From contig QBMH01000008.1 in NCBI GenBank assembly GCA_003249025.1, forward strand, positions 1 to 53,060: DNA of 53,060 nt. Reading direction: 5' to 3'. Shown here piece by piece: positions 26,452 to 35,508 of this stretch. This stretch comes from Leptolyngbya sp. (lineage in GTDB: Bacteria; Cyanobacteriota; Cyanobacteriia; Leptolyngbyales; Leptolyngbyaceae). The notes below the pieces were generated by a model. It saw only the letters and a program-made list of their open reading frames with translations, ran no database searches and was not told where the DNA came from. The position numbers and the translations under genes were made by a program. Position 1 is the stretch's first letter, and the number at the start of each line of letters is the position of its first letter.

Positions 26452-27205
26452 TCACTTGAGCCTTGTCATAATTTTTACTACAGTAATAATCTCCACGAGA
26501 TAAATGTCTCTCTAGCCAAACGTAAAGGACGATGAATAAATAGCGGCTACCCATCTCCTTAATCTTCAACTTAGAAATTCCCGTCTGTCGGTTGTACCAA
26601 CGGATAGGAATGACAGCATAGGAGTAACCTCGAACCAATGCCTTTAAAGGCAGTTCTACTGTGAGGTTAAAATGATGACTTAAGATAGGTTGCACACCTT
26701 CAATCACTTCCCGCCGGTACAGCTTAAAAGCGTTAGTTGTGTCGTTGTAACTCAAACCAAACAGCACTTTAATAAACAAGTTGGCTAATCGATTAATGAA
26801 AAGCTTGTGAAAAGGATAATCGACTACTTTTCCGCCTTTAATAAAGCGGGAGCCAAATACACAGTCGTATCCTTCGACTAGCTTGTAATATCCTGCAAGA
26901 AGATCTTTAGGGTCATCCGAAGCATCTGCCATGACAATGGCAACGGCATCCCCTTCAAACTCTGCCAACCCCCGCCGTACTGCAAATCCAAAGCCATTGG
27001 GAGGGTGATTATCAACATATCGAACAGTTGGGAATTCTAGCGCCAATTGCTGACAAACCTTCTCCGTACTATCCGTACTATTGTCGTTAACGATGACAAC
27101 TTCATGGAGAATTCTTTCGCGCTGAAGCTTATTTACAATGGCATATACTGTGTCGTATAAACAATCCTCTTCATTATGAGCAGGAATCACAACTGATAAT
27201 TTCAT
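26444..27205 (-). CDS. GT2 glycosyltransferase (dolichol-phosphate-mannose-synthase-like)
   Basis: A 253-residue soluble or peripheral GT-A enzyme. It opens with KLSVVIPAHNEEDCLYDTV, has VIVNDNSTDSTEKV and the metal site MADASDDPKDL (Asp at about 94, 97 and 98). The later region (DCVFGSRFIKGGKVVDYP) is typical of DPM1-type enzymes that load a sugar onto polyprenyl phosphate. There are no strong C-terminal membrane helices, unlike the gene at 18707. It leads the four-gene glycan operon. GTG at 27208 and ATG at 27205 are adjacent possible starts; AGGAG lies just upstream of both. Confidence 0.85.
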   Translation of the reverse strand: MKLSVVIPAHNEEDCLYDTVYAIVNKLQRERILHEVVIVNDNSTDSTEKVCQQLALEFPTVRYVDNHPPNGFGFAVRRGLAEFEGDAVAIVMADASDDPKDLLAGYYKLVEGYDCVFGSRFIKGGKVVDYPFHKLFINRLANLFIKVLFGLSYNDTTNAFKLYRREVIEGVQPILSHHFNLTVELPLKALVRGYSYAVIPIRWYNRQTGISKLKIKEMGSRYLFIVLYVWLERHLSRGDYYCSKNYDKAQVNV

Positions 27206-27210
27206 CACTC

Positions 27211-27236
27211 CTAATACTCCACCCTAATACTCCACC
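27211..27236 (-). repeat. 13-bp tandem duplication containing the ribosome site region
   Basis: CTAATACTCCACC occurs twice in a row. On the transcribed minus strand each copy supplies a GGTGGAG-like ribosome-binding sequence just ahead of the glycan operon start. Confidence 0.85.
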
Positions 27237-27462
27237 ACTAAATTTGTCTTAACAATTTGCCTTAACCAGCTAGCAAACCATTTTCTGGTGATGATCATAC
27301 ACCTAGAGTTAGATGCCTGTCTTGCTCAACTGTGCATTTGGGGAAATCCGCTTTTCATTTGTTCGCTTCAAGTAACTTTAAATCAAATCCATCCGCTTGT
27401 ACAGACCTTATCCTGAATGACATCGCTCTGTTTCAACGCGCTGAGGTTCGTGAAAATCGCCT

Positions 27463-29268
27463 ATGAAAATTCCTGTTTCGCTCACGCTAGTGGCTTGTTT
27501 TTGCCTCTCTATGGTTTGCACAATCGCATTCTCGATTGGTGCAATCGCAGCCCAGCCCAGACTATTTATCGCCTATCCGCCGCCGACCCATCAAACGACG
27601 GCAAACAAAATCTTTTTCATTGGTACGGCTCCCGTAGGGGGTCAGGTGTTGGTTAATGGCCAGGCGATCGCCCGCAGTAGCGCCGGACACTTTGCCCCCA
27701 GCTTTCCCTTACAAATTGGCACAAACCAGTTCACTTTTCGCTATGGCACCCAAGAACTGAAGCGCACCGTCACCCGCGAAACCAGCGGTGTCACTTTGCC
27801 GATTGGAAACACCTTCGTCAAAGATTCCCTTACCCCCGCTGTGAATATTGGCAGGTTGCCGGATGAGTTAATCTGCTTTGGCGCGATCGCCCCACCCGGA
27901 GCCACTGTTGGGGTTCGCCTAGGCACCAGTCAAACCGTGCCGCTTCAGCCCCAATCTCAATTTGTCGAGTTGCCGCCTAACTCAGCGGTGTTAACTCAGC
28001 AAAATCAACCCGTTGCCGTGAATGAAGCCGGATTCTACCGGGGCTGTGGGCGCACCGTGCTAATCGGCGATTTGGGCAGACCCGTCTTTGAACTGAACTT
28101 GGGCGGCAACACCACGCGCCAACTGGGAACGGGCAATATTCAAATTCTGTCGCCCACTCAGCTAGAAGTGGCAGAAGTCACCGCCAATTTTGGGGCGGCA
28201 CGCACGGGACCCAGCACCGATTATTCTCGTCTAACTCCCCTGCCAAAAGGAACTCTAGCAAGCGTTACAGGCTATGAGGGTGACTGGGTACGATTGGATT
28301 ATGGTGCCTGGATCAAGCGGCAGGAAGTGCAGGTTCGACGCACGGCGGTTCCGCCCACTTCGTTGATTCGGAGCGTCAAAGCAAGGTCGGCAGGCGACTG
28401 GACAGAGATTGTCTTTCCGTTGCAGGTGCCGGTTCCGATCGCTGTGCAGCAGGGCGATCGCACGTTCACCCTTACCCTTTACAACACCACCGCCCAAACA
28501 GACACGATCCGGCTAGACGACGATCCGTTGATTGCCCGGTTGGACTGGCAGCAAACCCAACCCGGACAGGTGCAATATGTCTTTAACCTGAAAACATCGC
28601 AGCAATGGGGCTACACGCTGCGATATGAGGGCACCAGTTTGGTACTCGCGCTTAAGCGTCCACCCAGTGTGAAAAGTGGTGGGAAAGGAACCGCGATCGC
28701 GGCGAAACCGCTTACGGGGACAAAAATTTTGCTTGATCCAGGACATGGCGGACCCGAAGATCTGGGATCGGTGGGACCGACTGGCTTGCCAGAGAAAGCC
28801 GTCGCCTTAAAGACCTCTAAACTATTGCGGGACGAATTGATTCAGCGGGGTGCAACCGTGATCATGACTCGCGAAAAAGATCTAGATGTGGGACTGCAAG
28901 AGCGGGTAAATTTAATTGCTACTTCACAGCCGACGATCGCCCTAAGCGTTCACTACAATGCACTCCCGGATAGTGGAGATGCCATCAAAACTCAGGGCGT
29001 TTCAACATTTTGGTATCAAACTCAAGCGCATAGTTTGGCAATCTTTTTACACAATTACCTGGTGAAATCGCTCAAGCGTCCTTCCTATGGAGTGTTTTGG
29101 AATAACCTAGCGCTCACTCGTCCATCCAATACGCTATCAGTACTATTAGAGCTAGGGTTTATGATTAACCCCAACGAATACGAATGGATTGCCAGTGGGG
29201 CAGAGCAAAAGAAGCTAGCACGAGCGATCGCCGATGGAGTTACCGCATGGATACAAACCAGCCGCTAG
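27463..29268 (+). CDS. amiC: N-acetylmuramoyl-L-alanine amidase with SH3 and AMIN-like domains
   Basis: A 601-residue periplasmic cell-wall hydrolase of the amidase_3 family. It cuts the bond between muramic acid and the stem peptide, mostly at septa. After a signal peptide (1-30) come beta-rich repeats, an SH3b domain (about 232-285: NFGAARTGPSTDYSRLTPLP...GAWI), an AMIN-like domain (about 295-400) and the catalytic domain (about 418-598). The zinc ligands are H428 (DPGHGG), E443 (LPEKAV) and H497 (SVHYNA), with catalytic E563 (LLELGF). All are present. The symbol is by fold; other AmiA/B/C naming is possible. Its length and multi-domain front are usual for cyanobacterial amidases. Confidence 0.88.
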   Translation: MKIPVSLTLVACFCLSMVCTIAFSIGAIAAQPRLFIAYPPPTHQTTANKIFFIGTAPVGGQVLVNGQAIARSSAGHFAPSFPLQIGTNQFTFRYGTQELKRTVTRETSGVTLPIGNTFVKDSLTPAVNIGRLPDELICFGAIAPPGATVGVRLGTSQTVPLQPQSQFVELPPNSAVLTQQNQPVAVNEAGFYRGCGRTVLIGDLGRPVFELNLGGNTTRQLGTGNIQILSPTQLEVAEVTANFGAARTGPSTDYSRLTPLPKGTLASVTGYEGDWVRLDYGAWIKRQEVQVRRTAVPPTSLIRSVKARSAGDWTEIVFPLQVPVPIAVQQGDRTFTLTLYNTTAQTDTIRLDDDPLIARLDWQQTQPGQVQYVFNLKTSQQWGYTLRYEGTSLVLALKRPPSVKSGGKGTAIAAKPLTGTKILLDPGHGGPEDLGSVGPTGLPEKAVALKTSKLLRDELIQRGATVIMTREKDLDVGLQERVNLIATSQPTIALSVHYNALPDSGDAIKTQGVSTFWYQTQAHSLAIFLHNYLVKSLKRPSYGVFWNNLALTRPSNTLSVLLELGFMINPNEYEWIASGAEQKKLARAIADGVTAWIQTSR

Positions 29269-29283
29269 TCATCACAGTAAAGA

Positions 29284-29493
29284 TTAGTAGCTATCGCCAT
29301 TGGTCGCTGTTTTCATCCCCAAAAAATGATTTGCTTGCATCAAGCGATCGGCAATCACCATGCGCCGAGCAAGGCTAATGCCCGACTCAGACAGCGCTTC
29401 TTGAGCCGACTGACGGTATTGGGCACCCGTTACAGAATCAACCTCATCGATGTGCTTCAGATTGGCATAGACTTTACGAACGTTAATAGCCAT
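29284..29493 (-). CDS. Small conserved-looking protein
   Basis: A 69-residue soluble protein beginning MAINVRKVYANLKHIDEVDS. The start has a good GAGAGGA site 5-11 bases upstream, which supports a real gene. The middle reads RQSAQEALSESGISLARRMV and the end ANHFLGMKTATNGDSY. No membrane segment or known motif was identified. It converges with the amidase gene, 15 bp apart. I suspect a cyanobacterium-specific family but cannot name it. Confidence 0.65.
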   Translation of the reverse strand: MAINVRKVYANLKHIDEVDSVTGAQYRQSAQEALSESGISLARRMVIADRLMQANHFLGMKTATNGDSY

Positions 29494-29863
29494 AAATCCT
29501 CTCTAGAAATCTTTGGGAGACCTGTAACACTTCATCATAGCCGTTTACCCGATAAGCAGAACTACTAAAAACTATGCGCTTCTAGTTTAAAAAGCATGGA
29601 TAAACGAATCCTATGACGCAATATCCTATATCTTAGCCAGTTCTAATGATTGAAGCCCTGCAAAAATGGGAACGATTCATCACGAAGCATCACAAACCTG
29701 AAACACATCCATACAAACTGCAATAGTTAACAACACATCTTGCAATACTTGTTGCAGTTCTGAATAGACTGCTGTTTACGGTGGGATTTTCTCTCTTACA
29801 AGTTACACATCGCCTAGAAATCTAATTTCTTAGGAGAAGGCTTCATCCTGCTAAAGTTATTTT
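29494..29863. other. Gene-free spacer with a 7-bp stem
   Basis: About 370 bp without a supported gene, between divergent genes. An inverted repeat ACTGCAA...TTGCAGT spans about 29717-29760. AT-rich; it presumably contains the promoters of both flanking genes. Confidence 0.45.
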
Positions 29864-30619
29864 ATGTATGACGAAGACGATGAACTGACTCTCCTGACAA
29901 AGGATGAGCTAGAAAGTCCGCTGGATAAGCTAGAGCCGCTAGATGCAGAGTCAGCGCCGCAGCCCGATCCAGAGGAAATGCTGCTGTTGCTAGAATCGGT
30001 AGAACCCAATCATCGGATGCTGGCAGCGCGAGCATTTTGCGATCTTCAAGATGAACGAGCAATTCCCCATTTAATTCGGTTGTTAAGCGATACCTGTCCA
30101 TTGGTACGGGTCAGTGCAGCTTACGGGCTAGGTCGCAATCCAAGCCACGATGCCGTCGAGCCGCTGATCGCTCAGTGCAATAGCGATTGGAACGGCTATG
30201 TGCGAAAGGGCGCAGTATGGGCACTAGGGAACTGTCGCGATCGCCGCGCTTTGGTCACTCTAATCGATGCGCTGCGAACTGATATTTCGGCAGTGCGACT
30301 TTGGGCAGCCAGTTCATTGGCACAAATGGCATCCGTGGATTACGAATCGGTGATTGCTGCCATCCCGCCCCTCATTGAGGCGATGCGGCGTGATCCAACT
30401 GCTGCGGTGCGAAGTAACTGTGCTTGGTCGGTGGGGCTACTGTGTCGCGAGTTGCCGTCTAACGTGGTGTATGCGACTGCGATCGATGCCTTATTAGAAA
30501 CCATTGTGGAAGATGAAGATCTGGGCGTGAGGGAAGATGCCAGAGCCGCTTTGCTGCGAGTCGGCGATCCGCGTGGGTTGCAATTAATTGAAGATTTAGA
30601 ACAGGAAGGGTTTTTGTAA
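29864..30619 (+). CDS. HEAT-repeat protein (PBS-lyase HEAT-like)
   Basis: A 251-residue alpha-solenoid. After an acidic N-terminus (1-40) come about six repeats with the pattern h-x-A-A-x-A-L-x-x-h-x-D, for example ARAFCDLQDERAIPHLIRLL, VRVSAAYGLGRNPSHDAVEPL and VRKGAVWALGNCRDRRALVTL. Such proteins in cyanobacteria serve as bilin lyases (CpcE type), scaffolds or iron-sulfur-linked partners (IaiH). No bilin-lyase partner gene is adjacent, so no specific role is assigned. Starts with ATG at 29864; no strong ribosome site was seen. Confidence 0.8.
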   Translation: MYDEDDELTLLTKDELESPLDKLEPLDAESAPQPDPEEMLLLLESVEPNHRMLAARAFCDLQDERAIPHLIRLLSDTCPLVRVSAAYGLGRNPSHDAVEPLIAQCNSDWNGYVRKGAVWALGNCRDRRALVTLIDALRTDISAVRLWAASSLAQMASVDYESVIAAIPPLIEAMRRDPTAAVRSNCAWSVGLLCRELPSNVVYATAIDALLETIVEDEDLGVREDARAALLRVGDPRGLQLIEDLEQEGFL

Positions 30620-30682
30620 AAGTGCAGGATGCGGAGTTGGCACCTAAAACCTGGCACCCGAAACCTACTGCTCCGAGATTTG

Positions 30683-32185
30683 CTATTCGGTTAAATATTC
30701 GTAGGTTTCAATCATCTTCTTGATTGTTTTCTGATGTTCACGCGCGATCTCGGGCGGGGCAAAACCAGAGCGGCAATTCACCACCGATTCACCGATAATA
30801 TCCTGGGCTTGGCGGTTAATCGAGTCTAGCAGTTCATCTAGGCTGGTGAAGCTTTCGTCAGCGATCGCGTTGAGGGTTCGCAGTGGATTACTTTCTTGGG
30901 CGATCGCCCTCAGCGCTTGAAACTCATAATCTAAAAGCTGCACCATGAAGTTCGTCCAGGGATCAGAAAGAGCATCCGCAATATCTTCCTGTTTCTGAAG
31001 GGGCGCAGATTTTGAGGGATTGGAAGAAACAGCAGGCTTTGGCGCTGTTATGGCTCCATTCTCATTGTCTGAGGAAACTATTTTAGTTGAAGAAATCAGT
31101 TTTTTGGAGTTAGGTTTTGAGAGGGTGTTTTTTGTGGATGCGTCCTTGGGGATGAACCTATCAGGCTGCGCCGATGAAGTTTGGAGAGCCGTTTTTTGGG
31201 TTTGCAGTTGAATAATTTGCTTTCCTAGCGCTTCTTTTTCTGGGCGGCGATCGCTGAGTTGGTTTTCTACTTTTTGCAGCAGATCTTGAGCCACTTGCGC
31301 GTTTTTCTGCTGTTGTTTTAGGGACGCAATGGTTTGATCCAGAGCGGTTTTTTCGTGTAGGCGATCGCTCACTTGGGTTTCTAGCTGCTGTAATTCAGTT
31401 TGCAGGGCAGTGACCTGAGCTTGTAGCTGCTTTAACGCCTTTTGTAGTGGATTAGCCCCTGTCTCTAGCTCCTGTTTTTTCGTTTCCACATAAGAAATAT
31501 ACTGGTCTAATTCATCGCGACACTGTTCCAAGTCCTTAACATCCGCCTGAAGCCGATTTGTGTTTGCCACCAGGGTTTGTTTCTGCTGCGATAGGTGATT
31601 AATTTCTTGCACCAACTGATCGCGAAATTGGCGATTCTCTGCTGTTTGGGCGTTTAACTGGTTCAGTTCGGTCTGTAAATTATTCAGACTGGCAGTAATT
31701 TTTTGCTTGGTTGCGGCTGCCTCGGCTAAAAATTGGCGCAACTCAGCTTCTGCACCTTTTGCAGGTACAGCGACAGTCATTCCTACTGGGGGCGGATGGA
31801 TAGAAGATTCAACGACTTCAGTCGCCATCAAGTTCCAGCTAACACCTCTGTCAGGTGACATTTCGGTTCGGCGCGATCGCAAATCACCCTGCATCAGGGC
31901 AAGCGATTGGGCAACGCGCTCTGTTTCGGCTTCCAGTTCGAGCAATGTCCGCTGTTCTATGACTCGATGGTGCTGCAATGTGCGGATTTGATGTTTGAGC
32001 GCGGCACTGCGGCTGTCGGTAGAGCGATTACGATACCAATTGACAGTGGCGGCAGTGCCCCAAGCGATTGATAGCCCAGCTAAACCCATCACGATCGCGC
32101 TGCCCCAATCGTGATTCATCAGAAGACTAATGCTAAAGCTTGCTACAAAAGCAATCGATCCCAGCAAAAACCAAGGATTCAACAT
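30683..32185 (-). CDS. Membrane-anchored coiled-coil protein
   Basis: A 500-residue protein not recognised by family. Two membrane helices at the N-terminus (about 5-23 and 29-50) anchor it. A long heptad-rich coiled coil follows from about 60 to 330, with many Gln and Leu (for example LKQLQAQVTALQTELQQLETQV). A Ser/Lys-rich linker (about 335-400) follows. The C-terminal domain (about 405-500) looks folded, with WTNFMVQLLDYEFQALRAIA and VNCRSGFAPPEIAREHQKTI. The layout suggests a scaffold or cell-envelope organiser. It converges with the HEAT-repeat gene. Confidence 0.7.
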   Translation of the reverse strand: MLNPWFLLGSIAFVASFSISLLMNHDWGSAIVMGLAGLSIAWGTAATVNWYRNRSTDSRSAALKHQIRTLQHHRVIEQRTLLELEAETERVAQSLALMQGDLRSRRTEMSPDRGVSWNLMATEVVESSIHPPPVGMTVAVPAKGAEAELRQFLAEAAATKQKITASLNNLQTELNQLNAQTAENRQFRDQLVQEINHLSQQKQTLVANTNRLQADVKDLEQCRDELDQYISYVETKKQELETGANPLQKALKQLQAQVTALQTELQQLETQVSDRLHEKTALDQTIASLKQQQKNAQVAQDLLQKVENQLSDRRPEKEALGKQIIQLQTQKTALQTSSAQPDRFIPKDASTKNTLSKPNSKKLISSTKIVSSDNENGAITAPKPAVSSNPSKSAPLQKQEDIADALSDPWTNFMVQLLDYEFQALRAIAQESNPLRTLNAIADESFTSLDELLDSINRQAQDIIGESVVNCRSGFAPPEIAREHQKTIKKMIETYEYLTE

Positions 32186-32266
32186 AGGTGGAAAATCCGC
32201 CGAATCGATACGGCAGCGGGAGTAGCTTTATGGTAAGCCCCTTTTGCAAAAGGCGATCGCATCAAT

Positions 32267-32304
32267 GAGTACGGAGTGGGGAGTACGGAGTGGGGAGTAC
32301 GGGA
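32267..32304. repeat. 14-bp tandem repeat, 2.7 copies
   Basis: GAGTACGGAGTGGG occurs at 32267-32280 and again at 32281-32294, then a partial copy to 32304. It is the cleanest example of the G-rich repeat family in the window. Confidence 0.9.
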
Positions 32305-32391
32305 TTAAAAGCCAGGTTTTGAGTCACACTTCATACTCCGAACCTTATGCCATCAACGATGCTAGGGTAGCGATAGCGTCTGGAGAGAGGA

Positions 32392-33096
32392 ATGAAGTGT
32401 AAAGATATTTTACGTAAAGGACTCGTTTATGTGGGAGCGGGTGCTTTAACAGGAGGAGTAGCGTTGGCGATCGCGGTTCTGACTCCGCGCAAATGGAGCT
32501 TTGATCAGCGGGAACCCTGTGAATTCACTGTTTACCTTTCCAGCGATGGGTTCCATACCAACTTGTTCGTTCCAATTAAAACAGCAGTGTATGACTGGAC
32601 ACGGCGCACTTCGGGCTTAGCCAGTGAATTCTCGGCGCGCGATCGCGCTGTGCAGTTTGGCTGGGGCGATCGCCGCTTTTATATGGAAACGCCCGCTTGG
32701 GATCAGGTCAACCCGCTAGAAGCGCTGCGTGCCCTGTTTTTTTGGCAAAACTCCACTGCGATGTTTGTCAAAGGTCACACGACCCTTCCCCACTCTCCTA
32801 GCGAAGATTTGAGATGTGTGCGCTTGGGCAAAACGGATTATTTAGCAATGATGACCTTCATTGATCGCTCCTTTCAACTCGATCCTCAGGGGCAAAAACA
32901 ACGCTTGGGGAGTGGACAAGATCAACAAAGCAGTTTCTACGCTGCCACTGGATATTACTCTCTACTTAACACCTGCAACTCTTGGACGGCAAAAGCGCTT
33001 CAAACTGCCAACGTCAACACGCCTCTTTGGGGCGGACTTGCCCAGCCGATTATGATGCATCTACGGAATGGGTGCCCCTGCGATGTTAAGAAGTGA
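32392..33096 (+). CDS. DUF2459 (TIGR02117-type) protein
   Basis: A 234-residue protein with a short N-terminal membrane segment (about 10-30). The body shows the DUF2459 pattern: VYLSSDGFHTNLFVPI (with a conserved His), FGWGDRRFYMETPAW, STAMFVKGHTTLPH, and a late YYSLLNTCNSWTAKAL with a conserved Cys. The conserved His and Cys hint at a papain-like/NlpC-type fold, but activity has not been shown for this family. It is probably lipid- or membrane-tethered facing the periplasm. Upstream are the short repeats; accC follows after 156 bp on the same strand. Confidence 0.8.
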   Translation: MKCKDILRKGLVYVGAGALTGGVALAIAVLTPRKWSFDQREPCEFTVYLSSDGFHTNLFVPIKTAVYDWTRRTSGLASEFSARDRAVQFGWGDRRFYMETPAWDQVNPLEALRALFFWQNSTAMFVKGHTTLPHSPSEDLRCVRLGKTDYLAMMTFIDRSFQLDPQGQKQRLGSGQDQQSSFYAATGYYSLLNTCNSWTAKALQTANVNTPLWGGLAQPIMMHLRNGCPCDVKK

Positions 33097-33252
33097 TCGA
33101 GAGATGAAAAGATAAAAAGATAAAAGAGTGAAAACAGCTCAACGCTAAATCCTGAACGCGATCGCCTTTTCGATAAACTTCATCGCCTGACCACTTTCAG
33201 CCTGTCTCTAGAACCATCTATTCTACTGATTACGGAATCAACGACTATAAAA

Positions 33253-34605
33253 ATGCAATTTTCAAAAATTTTAATTGCGAACCGAGGCGAGATCGCCCTG
33301 AGAATTCTCCGCACCTGTGAAGAACTAGGGATTGCCACCGTTGCGGTTCATTCCACGATCGATCGCCATTCGCTGCATGTGCAATTGGCAGACGAAGCCG
33401 TTTGCATTGGCGAACCTGCCAGCATTAAAAGCTACTTAAATATTCCCAACATCATCGCCGCCGCCCTCACCCGCAACGCCACGGCAATTCATCCCGGCTA
33501 CGGTTTTTTGGCAGAAAACGCCCGTTTTGCCGAAATCTGCGCCGATCATCAGATTGCGTTCATTGGTCCGTCTCCCGACTCAATTCGGGCAATGGGCGAT
33601 AAATCGACTGCCAAAAAAACGATGCAAGCCGTGGGAGTGCCAACGGTTCCGGGCAGCGAAGGGCTGGTGCTGGATGAAGAAGAAGCCAGGGCGATCGCCC
33701 GCACCATGGGATATCCCGTGTTGATCAAGGCGACAGCCGGGGGCGGTGGACGCGGGATGCGGTTGGTGAAGGAAGACAGCGAATTGGGTGCCCTATTTGC
33801 CGCCGCTCAAGGGGAAGCAGAAGCCGCCTTTGGCAACTCTGGGGTCTATGTCGAAAAGTTTGTCCAAAAGCCCCGCCATATTGAGTTTCAAATTTTGGCA
33901 GATAGCTACGGCAACGTGATTCATTTAGGCGAACGGGAATGCTCGATTCAGCGCCGCCACCAAAAGCTATTGGAAGAAGCGCCTAGCACGGCTCTGACCT
34001 CTGAATTACGGCAAAAAATGGGGGATGCTGCTGTATTAGCCGCTAAGTCAATTAATTATGTAGGCGCGGGAACGGTGGAGTTTTTGCTGGATCAATCCGG
34101 CGACTTTTACTTTATGGAAATGAATACTCGCATCCAGGTAGAGCATCCGGTGACTGAGATGATCACGGGACTAGATCTAATTGCAGAACAAATTCGCATC
34201 GCCCAAGGAGAACGACTGGGGCTGACCCAAGATCAAGTGAGGCTGCACGGGCACGCGATCGAATGCCGGATCAACGCTGAAGATCCCGATCAAAACTTTC
34301 GTCCTCACCCCGGAAGAATCAGCGGCTATCTACCGCCGAGTGGTCCTGGTGTGAGGATGGATTCCCACGTTTATACGGACTATGAAATTCCGCCCTATTA
34401 CGATTCGCTGATTGGCAAAATCATCGTCTGGGGCAGCGATCGCCCTGCTGCCATTCGCCGGATGCGTCGTGCCCTGCGAGAATGTGCCATCACCGGATTG
34501 CCGACTACCATTAACTTTCATCAGCGCATCCTCGAAACCCCCGAATTCCAACAAGGGGATGTCTACACCAATTTTGTAGAGCAGGTAATGATGATAGGTA
34601 AATGA
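33253..34605 (+). CDS. accC: Biotin carboxylase subunit of acetyl-CoA carboxylase
   Basis: A 450-residue full-length AccC. It carboxylates biotin on AccB with bicarbonate and ATP, the first step of fatty acid synthesis. Seen marks: N-terminal [13 protein letters not shown], Lys159 and the glycine-rich ATP loop GGGGRGM (163-169), [39 protein letters not shown] with the catalytic Glu/Arg, and [15 protein letters not shown]. Lone location, apart from accB, is normal in cyanobacteria. The start ATG at 33253 lacks a strong ribosome site but matches the family start. Confidence 0.97.
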   Translation: MQFSKILIANRGEIALRILRTCEELGIATVAVHSTIDRHSLHVQLADEAVCIGEPASIKSYLNIPNIIAAALTRNATAIHPGYGFLAENARFAEICADHQIAFIGPSPDSIRAMGDKSTAKKTMQAVGVPTVPGSEGLVLDEEEARAIARTMGYPVLIKATAGGGGRGMRLVKEDSELGALFAAAQGEAEAAFGNSGVYVEKFVQKPRHIEFQILADSYGNVIHLGERECSIQRRHQKLLEEAPSTALTSELRQKMGDAAVLAAKSINYVGAGTVEFLLDQSGDFYFMEMNTRIQVEHPVTEMITGLDLIAEQIRIAQGERLGLTQDQVRLHGHAIECRINAEDPDQNFRPHPGRISGYLPPSGPGVRMDSHVYTDYEIPPYYDSLIGKIIVWGSDRPAAIRRMRRALRECAITGLPTTINFHQRILETPEFQQGDVYTNFVEQVMMIGK

Positions 34606-34608
34606 TCC

Positions 34609-34902
34609 CTATCCAATGTGATTCATCATCGTCAATAATCCTTGCTGCCCCAACAGAATTTCTCGAATCAAACTAAAAATCCCCACCCAGATAATGGGCG
34701 TAATGTCCACGCCGCCTACTGGAGACACGATTTTACGAGAGGGTGCCAGAAACGGTTCCGTCGGCACGGCAATCACGTTGAAGGGGAACCGGGTTAACTC
34801 TACCTGGGGATACCAAGTCAATACAATCCGGAAAATGAACAGAAATATCATGAGTGCTAGGATGACACTCAAAATTAAGGAAGTTAGGTTAACAGCCGTC
34901 AT
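34609..34902 (-). CDS. YggT family protein (Ycf19-like)
   Basis: A 97-residue membrane protein of the YggT/Ycf19 family: two helices (about 7-27 and 68-86) enclose a conserved loop with RIVLTWYPQVE, FPFNVIAVPTEPFLAPSRKIV and GGVDITPIIW. The family acts in thylakoid or cell-division-related membrane organisation; the exact role is unclear. Its end nearly touches accC (3 bp apart) and it is divergent from psbX. The accC-ycf19-psbX-ycf66 neighbourhood is, as far as I recall, widespread in cyanobacteria. Confidence 0.9.
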   Translation of the reverse strand: MTAVNLTSLILSVILALMIFLFIFRIVLTWYPQVELTRFPFNVIAVPTEPFLAPSRKIVSPVGGVDITPIIWVGIFSLIREILLGQQGLLTMMNHIG

Positions 34903-35116
34903 GCACTACTCTAATGGTTAAGGGTGGAAATGGTTAGAGAGGGAAATACTCTTCCCGATCTTAGCGGGATTCGCTAGGATTCTCGCGGCTAAGGATGAGA
35001 AACTTAGGATGTTGCGATCGCTCTAGCGAGAAACTATCGACACATAGCTTCTCAAGGATGTAACAGACCATTAAAATAAGTAATAAACCATTCCTAATTA
35101 GGAGACTAAGAGATCA

Positions 35117-35236
35117 ATGACTTCTTCACTCATGAACTTTTTGCTAAGTCTACTGGCTGGCGCAGTGGTTATTCTGATTCCTGCAACCGTAGCACTCCTG
35201 TTTATTAGCCAAAAAGATAAGGTTCAGCGCTTTTAA
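35117..35236 (+). CDS. psbX: Photosystem II protein PsbX
   Basis: A 39-residue single-helix protein: MTSSLMNFLLSLLAG then the membrane segment to about residue 30 (ending ALLFIS), closing with QKDKVQRF. This matches PsbX, a small subunit of photosystem II near cytochrome b559. The ATG has TTAGGAG 12-18 bases upstream. The gene is flanked by ycf19 (divergent) and ycf66 (same strand). It is too short for many gene finders. Confidence 0.9.
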   Translation: MTSSLMNFLLSLLAGAVVILIPATVALLFISQKDKVQRF

Positions 35237-35263
35237 GGAATCAGAATTTAATACCATCGATTT

Positions 35264-35339
35264 CGTAGGCTGGGTTAAATATGAAACCTCAAACTAGCCT
35301 TGGTGCTGTTGGGCTACACTAACTCTAATCCAACCTGCG
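35264..35339. repeat. Decayed palindromic intergenic repeat
   Basis: CGTAGGCTGGGTTA at 35264-35277 is matched by TAATCCAACCTGCG at 35326-35339 in inverted orientation with three transitions. This resembles the GTAGGTTGGGTT...AACCCAACCTAC repeats that are common in cyanobacterial spacers. Confidence 0.6.
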
Positions 35340-35508
35340 GGATTCCAAGTGTTTGATTGTGGTCAAGGCACTGGAAGAAAAATTAAATGCCTGAATGGCT
35401 AAAAGCAGGGCGATTCCCGGAGGAATCGTTTCACGCATCGTCCCTAGAATTTATTGGAGATTTTGGGCGTAAGTCGTTAACATAGGATGTACTTAGGAGA
35501 GGTTTTCG

